A DNA stretch of 41,284 nt from Euglena gracilis (taxonomy: Eukaryota; Euglenozoa; Euglenophyceae; Euglenales; Euglenaceae): NCBI GenBank assembly GCA_900893395.1, contig CAAHFI011481738.1, positions 1 to 41,284 of the forward strand, read 5' to 3'. The number at the start of each line of letters is the position of its first letter. Position 1 is the stretch's first letter. The notes beneath the pieces are model-generated. The model was not told where the DNA came from, ran no database searches, and saw nothing but the letters and a program-made list of their open reading frames with translations. The position numbers and the translations under genes were made by a program. Positions 23,786 through 37,249 of the stretch are shown here, one piece after another.

Positions 23786-26700
23786 GTTGTGACCCAAACG
23801 GCCTGGGCCCGGTCCGTTGTGACCCAAACGGCCTGGGCCCGGTCCGTTTGACCCAAACGGCCTGGGCCCGGTCCGTTTGACCCAAACGGCCTGGGCCCGG
23901 TCCGTTTGACCCAAACGGCCTGGGCCCGGTCCGTTTGACCCAAACGGCCTGGGCCCGGTCCGTTTGACCCAAACGGCCTGGGCCCGGTCCGTTGTGACCC
24001 AAACGGCCTGGGCCCGGTCCGTTGTGACCCAAACGGCCTGGGCCCGGTCCGTTGTGACCCAAACGGCCTGGGCCCGGTCCGTTTGACCCAAACGGCCTGG
24101 GCCCGGTCCGTTGTGACCCAAACGGCCTGGGCCCGGTCCGTTTGACCCAAACGGCCTGGGCCCGGTCCGTTGACCCAAACGGCCTGGGCCCGGTCCGTTT
24201 GACCCAAACGGCCTGGGCCCGGTCCGTTGTGACCCAAACGGCCTGGGCCCGGTCCGTTTGACCCAAACGGCCTGGGCCCGGTCCGTTTGACCCAAACGGC
24301 CTGGGCCCGGTCCGTTTGACCCAAACGGCCTGGGCCCGGTCCGTTGTGACCCAAACGGCCTGGGCCCGGTCCGTTTGACCCAAACGGCCTGGGCCCGGTC
24401 CGTTGTGACCCAAACGGCCTGGGCCCGGTCCGTTTGACCCAAACGGCCTGGGCCCGGTCCGTTTGACCCAAACGGCCTGGGCCCGGTCCGTTGTGACCCA
24501 AACGGCCTGGGCCCGGTCCGTTGTGACCCAAACGGCCTGGGCCCGGTCCGTTGTGACCCAAACGGCCTGGGCCCGGTCCGTTTGACCCAAACGGCCTGGG
24601 CCCGGTCCGTTTGACCCAAACGGCCTGGGCCCGGTCCGTTGTGACCCAAACGGCCTGGGCCCGGTCCGTTTGACCCAAACGGCCTGGGCCCGGTCCGTTT
24701 GACCCAAACGGCCTGGGCCCGGTCCGTTGTGACCCAAACGGCCTGGGCCCGGTCCGTTTGACCCAAACGGCCTGGGCCCGGTCCGTTGTGACCCAAACGG
24801 CCTGGGCCCGGTCCGTTTGACCCAAACGGCCTGGGCCCGGTCCGTTGTGACCCAAACGGCCTGGGCCCGGTCCGTTTGACCCAAACGGCCTGGGCCCGGT
24901 CCGTTTGACCCAAACGGCCTGGGCCCGGTCCGTTTGACCCAAACGGCCTGGGCCCGGTCCGTTTGACCCAAACGGCCTGGGCCCGGTCCGTTTGACCCAA
25001 ACGGCCTGGGCCCGGTCCGTTTGACCCAAACGGCCTGGGCCCGGTCCGTTTGACCCAAACGGCCTGGGCCCGGTCCGTTGACCCAAACGGCCTGGGCCCG
25101 GTCCGTTTGACCCAAACGGCCTGGGCCCGGTCCGTTTGACCCAAACGGCCTGGGCCCGGTCCGTTTGACCCAAACGGCCTGGGCCCGGTCCGTTGTGACC
25201 CAAACGGCCTGGGCCCGGTCCGTTTGACCCAAACGGCCTGGGCCCGGTCCGTTTGACCCAAACGGCCTGGGCCCGGTCCGTTTGACCCAAACGGCCTGGG
25301 CCCGGTCCGTTGTGACCCAAACGGCCTGGGCCCGGTCCGTTTGACCCAAACGGCCTGGGCCCGGTCCGTTTGACCCAAACGGCCTGGGCCCGGTCCGTTG
25401 TGACCCAAACGGCCTGGGCCCGGTCCGTTTGACCCAAACGGCCTGGGCCCGGTCCGTTTGACCCAAACGGCCTGGGCCCGGTCCGTTTGACCCAAACGGC
25501 CTGGGCCCGGTCCGTTTTGACCCAAACGGCCTGGGCCCGGTCCGTTTGACCCAAACGGCCTGGGCCCGGTCCGTTGTGACCCAAACGGCCTGGGCCCGGT
25601 CCGTTTGACCCAAACGGCCTGGGCCCGGTCCGTTTGACCCAAACGGCCTGGGCCCGGTCCGTTTGACCCAAACGGCCTGGGCCCGGTCCGTTGTGACCCA
25701 AACGGCCTGGGCCCGGTCCGTTGTGACCCAAACGGCCTGGGCCCGGTCCGTTTGACCCAAACGGCCTGGGCCCGGTCCGTTTGACCCAAACGGCCTGGGC
25801 CCGGTCCGTTGTGACCCAAACGGCCTGGGCCCGGTCCGTTGTGACCCAAACGGCCTGGGCCCGGTCCGTTTGACCCAAACGGCCTGGGCCCGGTCCGTTT
25901 GACCCAAACGGCCTGGGCCCGGTCCGTTGACCCAAACGGCCTGGGCCCGGTCCGTTGTGACCCAAACGGCCTGGGCCCGGTCCGTTGTGACCCAAACGGC
26001 CTGGGCCCGGTCCGTTTGACCCAAACGGCCTGGGCCCGGTCCGTTGTGACCCAAACGGCCTGGGCCCGGTCCGTTTGACCCAAACGGCCTGGGCCCGGTC
26101 CGTTGTGACCCAAACGGCCTGGGCCCGGTCCGTTTGACCCAAACGGCCTGGGCCCGGTCCGTTTGACCCAAACGGCCTGGGCCCGGTCCGTTGTGACCCA
26201 AACGGCCTGGGCCCGGTCCGTTTGACCCAAACGGCCTGGGCCCGGTCCGTTGTGACCCAAACGGCCTGGGCCCGGTCCGTTGTGACCCAAACGGCCTGGG
26301 CCCGGTCCGTTGTGACCCAAACGGCCTGGGCCCGGTCCGTTGTGACCCAAACGGCCTGGGCCCGGTCCGTTTGACCCAAACGGCCTGGGCCCGGTCCGTT
26401 TGACCCAAACGGCCTGGGCCCGGTCCGTTTGACCCAAACGGCCTGGGCCCGGTCCGTTGTGACCCAAACGGCCTGGGCCCGGTCCGTTTGACCCAAACGG
26501 CCTGGGCCCGGTCCGTTGTGACCCAAACGGCCTGGGCCCGGTCCGTTTGACCCAAACGGCCTGGGCCCGGTCCGTTTGACCCAAACGGCCTGGGCCCGGT
26601 CCGTTTGACCCAAACGGCCTGGGCCCGGTCCGTTTGACCCAAACGGCCTGGGCCCGGTCCGTTGTGACCCAAACGGCCTGGGCCCGGTCCGTTGTGACCC

Positions 26701-29700
26701 AAACGGCCTGGGCCCGGTCCGTTTGACCCAAACGGCCTGGGCCCGGTCCGTTTGACCCAAACGGCCTGGGCCCGGTCCGTTTGACCCAAACGGCCTGGGC
26801 CCGGTCCGTTTGACCCAAACGGCCTGGGCCCGGTCCGTTGTGACCCAAACGGCCTGGGCCCGGTCCGTTGTGACCCAAACGGCCTGGGCCCGGTCCGTTT
26901 GACCCAAACGGCCTGGGCCCGGTCCGTTGTGACCCAAACGGCCTGGGCCCGGTCCGTTTGACCCAAACGGCCTGGGCCCGGTCCGTTGTGACCCAAACGG
27001 CCTGGGCCCGGTCCGTTTGACCCAAACGGCCTGGGCCCGGTCCGTTGTGACCCAAACGGCCTGGGCCCGGTCCGTTTGACCCAAACGGCCTGGGCCCGGT
27101 CCGTTTGACCCAAACGGCCTGGGCCCGGTCCGTTGTGACCCAAACGGCCTGGGCCCGGTCCGTTTGACCCAAACGGCCTGGGCCCGGTCCGTTGTGACCC
27201 AAACGGCCTGGGCCCGGTCCGTTGTGACCCAAACGGCCTGGGCCCGGTCCGTTGACCCAAACGGCCTGGGCCCGGTCCGTTTGACCCAAACGGCCTGGGC
27301 CCGGTCCGTTTGACCCAAACGGCCTGGGCCCGGTCCGTTGTGACCCAAACGGCCTGGGCCCGGTCCGTTGTGACCCAAACGGCCTGGGCCCGGTCCGTTG
27401 TGACCCAAACGGCCTGGGCCCGGTCCGTTTGACCCAAACGGCCTGGGCCCGGTCCGTTTGACCCAAACGGCCTGGGCCCGGTCCGTTGTGACCCAAACGG
27501 CCTGGGCCCGGTCCGTTGTGACCCAAACGGCCTGGGCCCGGTCCGTTGTGACCCAAACGGCCTGGGCCCGGTCCGTTTGACCCAAACGGCCTGGGCCCGG
27601 TCCGTTTGACCCAAACGGCCTGGGCCCGGTCCGTTGACCCAAACGGCCTGGGCCCGGTCCGTTGTGACCCAAACGGCCTGGGCCCGGTCCGTTTGACCCA
27701 AACGGCCTGGGCCCGGTCCGTTTGACCCAAACGGCCTGGGCCCGGTCCGTTTGACCCAAACGGCCTGGGCCCGGTCCGTTGTGACCCAAACGGCCTGGGC
27801 CCGGTCCGTTGTGACCCAAACGGCCTGGGCCCGGTCCGTTTGACCCAAACGGCCTGGGCCCGGTCCGTTTGACCCAAACGGCCTGGGCCCGGTCCGTTGT
27901 GACCCAAACGGCCTGGGCCCGGTCCGTTTGACCCAAACGGCCTGGGCCCGGTCCGTTTGACCCAAACGGCCTGGGCCCGGTCCGTTTGACCCAAACGGCC
28001 TGGGCCCGGTCCGTTGTGACCCAAACGGCCTGGGCCCGGTCCGTTGTGACCCAAACGGCCTGGGCCCGGTCCGTTTGACCCAAACGGCCTGGGCCCGGTC
28101 CGTTTGACCCAAACGGCCTGGGCCCGGTCCGTTTGACCCAAACGGCCTGGGCCCGGTCCGTTTGACCCAAACGGCCTGGGCCCGGTCCGTTTGACCCAAA
28201 CGGCCTGGGCCCGGTCCGTTTGACCCAAACGGCCTGGGCCCGGTCCGTTTGACCCAAACGGCCTGGGCCCGGTCCGTTGTGACCCAAACGGCCTGGGCCC
28301 GGTCCGTTGACCCAAACGGCCTGGGCCCGGTCCGTTTGACCCAAACGGCCTGGGCCCGGTCCGTTTGACCCAAACGGCCTGGGCCCGGTCCGTTGTGACC
28401 CAAACGGCCTGGGCCCGGTCCGTTTGACCCAAACGGCCTGGGCCCGGTCCGTTGTGACCCAAACGGCCTGGGCCCGGTCCGTTGTGACCCAAACGGCCTG
28501 GGCCCGGTCCGTTGTGACCCAAACGGCCTGGGCCCGGTCCGTTTGACCCAAACGGCCTGGGCCCGGTCCGTTGACCCAAACGGCCTGGGCCCGGTCCGTT
28601 TGACCCAAACGGCCTGGGCCCGGTCCGTTGTGACCCAAACGGCCTGGGCCCGGTCCGTTTGACCCAAACGGCCTGGGCCCGGTCCGTTTGACCCAAACGG
28701 CCTGGGCCCGGTCCGTTGACCCAAACGGCCTGGGCCCGGTCCGTTTGACCCAAACGGCCTGGGCCCGGTCCGTTGTGACCCAAACGGCCTGGGCCCGGTC
28801 CGTTTGACCCAAACGGCCTGGGCCCGGTCCGTTTGACCCAAACGGCCTGGGCCCGGTCCGTTGTGACCCAAACGGCCTGGGCCCGGTCCGTTGTGACCCA
28901 AACGGCCTGGGCCCGGTCCGTTTGACCCAAACGGCCTGGGCCCGGTCCGTTGACCCAAACGGCCTGGGCCCGGTCCGTTGTGACCCAAACGGCCTGGGCC
29001 CGGTCCGTTTGACCCAAACGGCCTGGGCCCGGTCCGTTTGACCCAAACGGCCTGGGCCCGGTCCGTTTGACCCAAACGGCCTGGGCCCGGTCCGTTTGAC
29101 CCAAACGGCCTGGGCCCGGTCCGTTGTGACCCAAACGGCCTGGGCCCGGTCCGTTTGACCCAAACGGCCTGGGCCCGGTCCGTTTGACCCAAACGGCCTG
29201 GGCCCGGTCCGTTGTGACCCAAACGGCCTGGGCCCGGTCCGTTGTGACCCAAACGGCCTGGGCCCGGTCCGTTTGACCCAAACGGCCTGGGCCCGGTCCG
29301 TTGTGACCCAAACGGCCTGGGCCCGGTCCGTTTGACCCAAACGGCCTGGGCCCGGTCCGTTTGACCCAAACGGCCTGGGCCCGGTCCGTTTGACCCAAAC
29401 GGCCTGGGCCCGGTCCGTTGTGACCCAAACGGCCTGGGCCCGGTCCGTTTGACCCAAACGGCCTGGGCCCGGTCCGTTTGACCCAAACGGCCTGGGCCCG
29501 GTCCGTTGTGACCCAAACGGCCTGGGCCCGGTCCGTTGTGACCCAAACGGCCTGGGCCCGGTCCGTTGTGACCCAAACGGCCTGGGCCCGGTCCGTTTGA
29601 CCCAAACGGCCTGGGCCCGGTCCGTTGTGACCCAAACGGCCTGGGCCCGGTCCGTTTGACCCAAACGGCCTGGGCCCGGTCCGTTGTGACCCAAACGGCC

Positions 29701-32329
29701 TGGGCCCGGTCCGTTTGACCCAAACGGCCTGGGCCCGGTCCGTTTGACCCAAACGGCCTGGGCCCGGTCCGTTTGACCCAAACGGCCTGGGCCCGGTCCG
29801 TTGTGACCCAAACGGCCTGGGCCCGGTCCGTTTGACCCAAACGGCCTGGGCCCGGTCCGTTTGACCCAAACGGCCTGGGCCCGGTCCGTTGACCCAAACG
29901 GCCTGGGCCCGGTCCGTTGTGACCCAAACGGCCTGGGCCCGGTCCGTTGTGACCCAAACGGCCTGGGCCCGGTCCGTTGTGACCCAAACGGCCTGGGCCC
30001 GGTCCGTTTGACCCAAACGGCCTGGGCCCGGTCCGTTTGACCCAAACGGCCTGGGCCCGGTCCGTTTGACCCAAACGGCCTGGGCCCGGTCCGTTGTGAC
30101 CCAAACGGCCTGGGCCCGGTCCGTTTGACCCAAACGGCCTGGGCCCGGTCCGTTTGACCCAAACGGCCTGGGCCCGGTCCGTTGTGACCCAAACGGCCTG
30201 GGCCCGGTCCGTTTGACCCAAACGGCCTGGGCCCGGTCCGTTGTGACCCAAACGGCCTGGGCCCGGTCCGTTTGACCCAAACGGCCTGGGCCCGGTCCGT
30301 TTGACCCAAACGGCCTGGGCCCGGTCCGTTTGACCCAAACGGCCTGGGCCCGGTCCGTTGTGACCCAAACGGCCTGGGCCCGGTCCGTTGTGACCCAAAC
30401 GGCCTGGGCCCGGTCCGTTGTGACCCAAACGGCCTGGGCCCGGTCCGTTTGACCCAAACGGCCTGGGCCCGGTCCGTTTGACCCAAACGGCCTGGGCCCG
30501 GTCCGTTTGACCCAAACGGCCTGGGCCCGGTCCGTTTGACCCAAACGGCCTGGGCCCGGTCCGTTGTGACCCAAACGGCCTGGGCCCGGTCCGTTGTGAC
30601 CCAAACGGCCTGGGCCCGGTCCGTTTGACCCAAACGGCCTGGGCCCGGTCCGTTTGACCCAAACGGCCTGGGCCCGGTCCGTTGTGACCCAAACGGCCTG
30701 GGCCCGGTCCGTTTGACCCAAACGGCCTGGGCCCGGTCCGTTTGACCCAAACGGCCTGGGCCCGGTCCGTTTGACCCAAACGGCCTGGGCCCGGTCCGTT
30801 GTGACCCAAACGGCCTGGGCCCGGTCCGTTGTGACCCAAACGGCCTGGGCCCGGTCCGTTTGACCCAAACGGCCTGGGCCCGGTCCGTTTGACCCAAACG
30901 GCCTGGGCCCGGTCCGTTTGACCCAAACGGCCTGGGCCCGGTCCGTTTGACCCAAACGGCCTGGGCCCGGTCCGTTGTGACCCAAACGGCCTGGGCCCGG
31001 TCCGTTGTGACCCAAACGGCCTGGGCCCGGTCCGTTTGACCCAAACGGCCTGGGCCCGGTCCGTTTGACCCAAACGGCCTGGGCCCGGTCCGTTTGACCC
31101 AAACGGCCTGGGCCCGGTCCGTTGTGACCCAAACGGCCTGGGCCCGGTCCGTTGTGACCCAAACGGCCTGGGCCCGGTCCGTTTGACCCAAACGGCCTGG
31201 GCCCGGTCCGTTTGACCCAAACGGCCTGGGCCCGGTCCGTTTGACCCAAACGGCCTGGGCCCGGTCCGTTTGACCCAAACGGCCTGGGCCCGGTCCGTTG
31301 TGACCCAAACGGCCTGGGCCCGGTCCGTTTGACCCAAACGGCCTGGGCCCGGTCCGTTGTGACCCAAACGGCCTGGGCCCGGTCCGTTTGACCCAAACGG
31401 CCTGGGCCCGGTCCGTTTGACCCAAACGGCCTGGGCCCGGTCCGTTGTGACCCAAACGGCCTGGGCCCGGTCCGTTTGACCCAAACGGCCTGGGCCCGGT
31501 CCGTTGTGACCCAAACGGCCTGGGCCCGGTCCGTTTGACCCAAACGGCCTGGGCCCGGTCCGTTTGACCCAAACGGCCTGGGCCCGGTCCGTTTGACCCA
31601 AACGGCCTGGGCCCGGTCCGTTTGACCCAAACGGCCTGGGCCCGGTCCGTTGTGACCCAAACGGCCTGGGCCCGGTCCGTTTGACCCAAACGGCCTGGGC
31701 CCGGTCCGTTTGACCCAAACGGCCTGGGCCCGGTCCGTTTGACCCAAACGGCCTGGGCCCGGTCCGTTTGACCCAAACGGCCTGGGCCCGGTCCGTTTGA
31801 CCCAAACGGCCTGGGCCCGGTCCGTTGTGACCCAAACGGCCTGGGCCCGGTCCGTTTGACCCAAACGGCCTGGGCCCGGTCCGTTGTGACCCAAACGGCC
31901 TGGGCCCGGTCCGTTGTGACCCAAACGGCCTGGGCCCGGTCCGTTGTGACCCAAACGGCCTGGGCCCGGTCCGTTGTGACCCAAACGGCCTGGGCCCGGT
32001 CCGTTTGACCCAAACGGCCTGGGCCCGGTCCGTTTGACCCAAACGGCCTGGGCCCGGTCCGTTGTGACCCAAACGGCCTGGGCCCGGTCCGTTTGACCCA
32101 AACGGCCTGGGCCCGGTCCGTTTGACCCAAACGGCCTGGGCCCGGTCCGTTTGACCCAAACGGCCTGGGCCCGGTCCGTTGTGACCCAAACGGCCTGGGC
32201 CCGGTCCGTTTGACCCAAACGGCCTGGGCCCGGTCCGTTGTGACCCAAACGGCCTGGGCCCGGTCCGTTGTGACCCAAACGGCCTGGGCCCGGTCCGTTG
32301 TGACCCAAACGGCCTGGGCCCGGTCCGTT

Positions 32330-32690
32330 TGACCCAAACGGCCTGGGCCCGGTCCGTTGTGACCCAAACGGCCTGGGCCCGGTCCGTTGACCCAAACGGC
32401 CTGGGCCCGGTCCGTTGTGACCCAAACGGCCTGGGCCCGGTCCGTTTGACCCAAACGGCCTGGGCCCGGTCCGTTGTGACCCAAACGGCCTGGGCCCGGT
32501 CCGTTGTGACCCAAACGGCCTGGGCCCGGTCCGTTGTGACCCAAACGGCCTGGGCCCGGTCCGTTGACCCAAACGGCCTGGGCCCGGTCCGTTGTGACCC
32601 AAACGGCCTGGGCCCGGTCCGTTTGACCCAAACGGCCTGGGCCCGGTCCGTTGTGACCCAAACGGCCTGGGCCCGGTCCGTTTGACCCAA
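32330..32690 (+). repeat. Local higher-order duplication, 177-bp period
   Basis: The unit order reads A B C B A B B B C B A B A. The segment B C B A B occurs twice with its C hinges at 32,386 and 32,563, exactly 177 bases apart (30+28+30+29+30+30). The rare C unit makes a chance match less likely. This is the pattern left when a six-unit block is duplicated by unequal exchange or slippage. Confidence 0.75.
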
Positions 32691-32880
32691 ACGGCCTGGG
32701 CCCGGTCCGTTGTGACCCAAACGGCCTGGGCCCGGTCCGTTGTGACCCAAACGGCCTGGGCCCGGTCCGTTTGACCCAAACGGCCTGGGCCCGGTCCGTT
32801 TGACCCAAACGGCCTGGGCCCGGTCCGTTGTGACCCAAACGGCCTGGGCCCGGTCCGTTTTGACCCAAACGGCCTGGGCC

Positions 32881-33130
32881 CGGTCCGTTTGACCCAAACG
32901 GCCTGGGCCCGGTCCGTTGTGACCCAAACGGCCTGGGCCCGGTCCGTTTGACCCAAACGGCCTGGGCCCGGTCCGTTGTGACCCAAACGGCCTGGGCCCG
33001 GTCCGTTTGACCCAAACGGCCTGGGCCCGGTCCGTTGTGACCCAAACGGCCTGGGCCCGGTCCGTTTGACCCAAACGGCCTGGGCCCGGTCCGTTGTGAC
33101 CCAAACGGCCTGGGCCCGGTCCGTTTGACC
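32881..33130 (+). repeat. Alternating A-B dimer block, 59-bp period
   Basis: Hinges alternate A B A B A B A B A from about 32,881 to 33,121, giving four copies of a 59-bp dimer. It is followed directly by five B units. Similar but shorter A-B alternation occurs near 11,457-11,640 and 36,240-36,480. Confidence 0.78.
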
Positions 33131-33330
33131 CAAACGGCCTGGGCCCGGTCCGTTGTGACCCAAACGGCCTGGGCCCGGTCCGTTGTGACCCAAACGGCCT
33201 GGGCCCGGTCCGTTGTGACCCAAACGGCCTGGGCCCGGTCCGTTGTGACCCAAACGGCCTGGGCCCGGTCCGTTGTGACCCAAACGGCCTGGGCCCGGTC
33301 CGTTTGACCCAAACGGCCTGGGCCCGGTCC

Positions 33331-33510
33331 GTTTGACCCAAACGGCCTGGGCCCGGTCCGTTGACCCAAACGGCCTGGGCCCGGTCCGTTTGACCCAAAC
33401 GGCCTGGGCCCGGTCCGTTGACCCAAACGGCCTGGGCCCGGTCCGTTTGACCCAAACGGCCTGGGCCCGGTCCGTTGACCCAAACGGCCTGGGCCCGGTC
33501 CGTTTGACCC
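33331..33510 (+). repeat. Alternating A-C dimer block, 57-bp period
   Basis: C hinges at about 33,361, 33,418 and 33,474 alternate strictly with A units, giving A C A C A C A and a 57-bp dimer (29+28) in three copies. C units are otherwise rare, usually one per kilobase or fewer in the core, so three in strict alternation points to amplification of one A-C pair. Confidence 0.82.
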
Positions 33511-34829
33511 AAACGGCCTGGGCCCGGTCCGTTTGACCCAAACGGCCTGGGCCCGGTCCGTTTGACCCAAACGGCCTGGGCCCGGTCCGTTGTGACCCAA
33601 ACGGCCTGGGCCCGGTCCGTTGTGACCCAAACGGCCTGGGCCCGGTCCGTTTGACCCAAACGGCCTGGGCCCGGTCCGTTGTGACCCAAACGGCCTGGGC
33701 CCGGTCCGTTGTGACCCAAACGGCCTGGGCCCGGTCCGTTTGACCCAAACGGCCTGGGCCCGGTCCGTTGTGACCCAAACGGCCTGGGCCCGGTCCGTTT
33801 GACCCAAACGGCCTGGGCCCGGTCCGTTGTGACCCAAACGGCCTGGGCCCGGTCCGTTTGACCCAAACGGCCTGGGCCCGGTCCGTTTGACCCAAACGGC
33901 CTGGGCCCGGTCCGTTGTGACCCAAACGGCCTGGGCCCGGTCCGTTTTGACCCAAACGGCCTGGGCCCGGTCCGTTTGACCCAAACGGCCTGGGCCCGGT
34001 CCGTTGTGACCCAAACGGCCTGGGCCCGGTCCGTTGTGACCCAAACGGCCTGGGCCCGGTCCGTTTGACCCAAACGGCCTGGGCCCGGTCCGTTGTGACC
34101 CAAACGGCCTGGGCCCGGTCCGTTTGACCCAAACGGCCTGGGCCCGGTCCGTTGTGACCCAAACGGCCTGGGCCCGGTCCGTTGTGACCCAAACGGCCTG
34201 GGCCCGGTCCGTTTGACCCAAACGGCCTGGGCCCGGTCCGTTTGACCCAAACGGCCTGGGCCCGGTCCGTTGTGACCCAAACGGCCTGGGCCCGGTCCGT
34301 TGTGACCCAAACGGCCTGGGCCCGGTCCGTTTGACCCAAACGGCCTGGGCCCGGTCCGTTTGACCCAAACGGCCTGGGCCCGGTCCGTTTGACCCAAACG
34401 GCCTGGGCCCGGTCCGTTTGACCCAAACGGCCTGGGCCCGGTCCGTTTGACCCAAACGGCCTGGGCCCGGTCCGTTTGACCCAAACGGCCTGGGCCCGGT
34501 CCGTTTGACCCAAACGGCCTGGGCCCGGTCCGTTTGACCCAAACGGCCTGGGCCCGGTCCGTTGTGACCCAAACGGCCTGGGCCCGGTCCGTTGTGACCC
34601 AAACGGCCTGGGCCCGGTCCGTTTGACCCAAACGGCCTGGGCCCGGTCCGTTGACCCAAACGGCCTGGGCCCGGTCCGTTTGACCCAAACGGCCTGGGCC
34701 CGGTCCGTTGTGACCCAAACGGCCTGGGCCCGGTCCGTTTGACCCAAACGGCCTGGGCCCGGTCCGTTGTGACCCAAACGGCCTGGGCCCGGTCCGTTGT
34801 GACCCAAACGGCCTGGGCCCGGTCCGTTT

Positions 34830-35075
34830 GACCCAAACGGCCTGGGCCCGGTCCGTTGTGACCCAAACGGCCTGGGCCCGGTCCGTTGTGACCCAAACGG
34901 CCTGGGCCCGGTCCGTTTTGACCCAAACGGCCTGGGCCCGGTCCGTTGTGACCCAAACGGCCTGGGCCCGGTCCGTTGTGACCCAAACGGCCTGGGCCCG
35001 GTCCGTTGTGACCCAAACGGCCTGGGCCCGGTCCGTTTTGACCCAAACGGCCTGGGCCCGGTCCGTTGTGACCCA
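34830..35075 (+). repeat. Tetrameric higher-order duplication, 120-bp period
   Basis: Between two A units the order is B B D B B B D B, that is, the block B-B-D-B twice. The two D hinges (block starts at 34,911 and 35,031) are exactly 120 bases apart. D units are scarce in this part of the core, which supports a tandem duplication of four units over a chance order. Confidence 0.78.
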
Positions 35076-37249
35076 AACGGCCTGGGCCCGGTCCGTTTGA
35101 CCCAAACGGCCTGGGCCCGGTCCGTTTGACCCAAACGGCCTGGGCCCGGTCCGTTTGACCCAAACGGCCTGGGCCCGGTCCGTTTGACCCAAACGGCCTG
35201 GGCCCGGTCCGTTGTGACCCAAACGGCCTGGGCCCGGTCCGTTTGACCCAAACGGCCTGGGCCCGGTCCGTTTGACCCAAACGGCCTGGGCCCGGTCCGT
35301 TGTGACCCAAACGGCCTGGGCCCGGTCCGTTTGACCCAAACGGCCTGGGCCCGGTCCGTTGTGACCCAAACGGCCTGGGCCCGGTCCGTTGTGACCCAAA
35401 CGGCCTGGGCCCGGTCCGTTGTGACCCAAACGGCCTGGGCCCGGTCCGTTTGACCCAAACGGCCTGGGCCCGGTCCGTTTGACCCAAACGGCCTGGGCCC
35501 GGTCCGTTTGACCCAAACGGCCTGGGCCGGTCCGTTTGACCCAAACGGCCTGGGCCCGGTCCGTTTGACCCAAACGGCCTGGGCCCGGTCCGTTGTGACC
35601 CAAACGGCCTGGGCCCGGTCCGTTGTGACCCAAACGGCCTGGGCCCGGTCCGTTGTGACCCAAACGGCCTGGGCCCGGTCCGTTTTGACCCAAACGGCCT
35701 GGGCCCGGTCCGTTTGACCCAAACGGCCTGGGCCCGGTCCGTTGTGACCCAAACGGCCTGGGCCCGGTCCGTTGTGACCCAAACGGCCTGGGCCCGGTCC
35801 GTTTGACCCAAACGGCCTGGGCCCGGTCCGTTGTGACCCAAACGGCCTGGGCCCGGTCCGTTGTGACCCAAACGGCCTGGGCCCGGTCCGTTTGACCCAA
35901 ACGGCCTGGGCCCGGTCCGTTGTGACCCAAACGGCCTGGGCCCGGTCCGTTTTGACCCAAACGGCCTGGGCCCGGTCCGTTGTGACCCAAACGGCCTGGG
36001 CCCGGTCCGTTGTGACCCAAACGGCCTGGGCCCGGTCCGTTGTGACCCAAACGGCCTGGGCCCGGTCCGTTGACCCAAACGGCCTGGGCCCGGTCCGTTT
36101 GACCCAAACGGCCTGGGCCCGGTCCGTTTTGACCCAAACGGCCTGGGCCCGGTCCGTTGTGACCCAAACGGCCTGGGCCCGGTCCGTTTGACCCAAACGG
36201 CCTGGGCCCGGTCCGTTTGACCCAAACGGCCTGGGCCCGGTCCGTTTGACCCAAACGGCCTGGGCCCGGTCCGTTGTGACCCAAACGGCCTGGGCCCGGT
36301 CCGTTTGACCCAAACGGCCTGGGCCCGGTCCGTTGTGACCCAAACGGCCTGGGCCCGGTCCGTTTGACCCAAACGGCCTGGGCCCGGTCCGTTGTGACCC
36401 AAACGGCCTGGGCCCGGTCCGTTTGACCCAAACGGCCTGGGCCCGGTCCGTTGTGACCCAAACGGCCTGGGCCCGGTCCGTTGTGACCCAAACGGCCTGG
36501 GCCCGGTCCGTTTGACCCAAACGGCCTGGGCCCGGTCCGTTGTGACCCAAACGGCCTGGGCCCGGTCCGTTGTGACCCAAACGGCCTGGGCCCGGTCCGT
36601 TTGACCCAAACGGCCTGGGCCCGGTCCGTTTTGACCCAAACGGCCTGGGCCCGGTCCGTTTGACCCAAACGGCCTGGGCCCGGTCCGTTGTGACCCAAAC
36701 GGCCTGGGCCCGGTCCGTTGTGACCCAAACGGCCTGGGCCCGGTCCGTTTGACCCAAACGGCCTGGGCCCGGTCCGTTTGACCCAAACGGCCTGGGCCCG
36801 GTCCGTTGTGACCCAAACGGCCTGGGCCCGGTCCGTTGTGACCCAAACGGCCTGGGCCCGGTCCGTTTGACCCAAACGGCCTGGGCCCGGTCCGTTTGAC
36901 CCAAACGGCCTGGGCCCGGTCCGTTTGACCCAAACGGCCTGGGCCCGGTCCGTTGTGACCCAAACGGCCTGGGCCCGGTCCGTTGTGACCCAAACGGCCT
37001 GGGCCCGGTCCGTTTGACCCAAACGGCCTGGGCCCGGTCCGTTGTGACCCAAACGGCCTGGGCCCGGTCCGTTTGACCCAAACGGCCTGGGCCCGGTCCG
37101 TTTGACCCAAACGGCCTGGGCCCGGTCCGTTTGACCCAAACGGCCTGGGCCCGGTCCGTTTGACCCAAACGGCCTGGGCCCGGTCCGTTTGACCCAAACG
37201 GCCTGGGCCCGGTCCGTTTGACCCAAACGGCCTGGGCCCGGTCCGTTGA

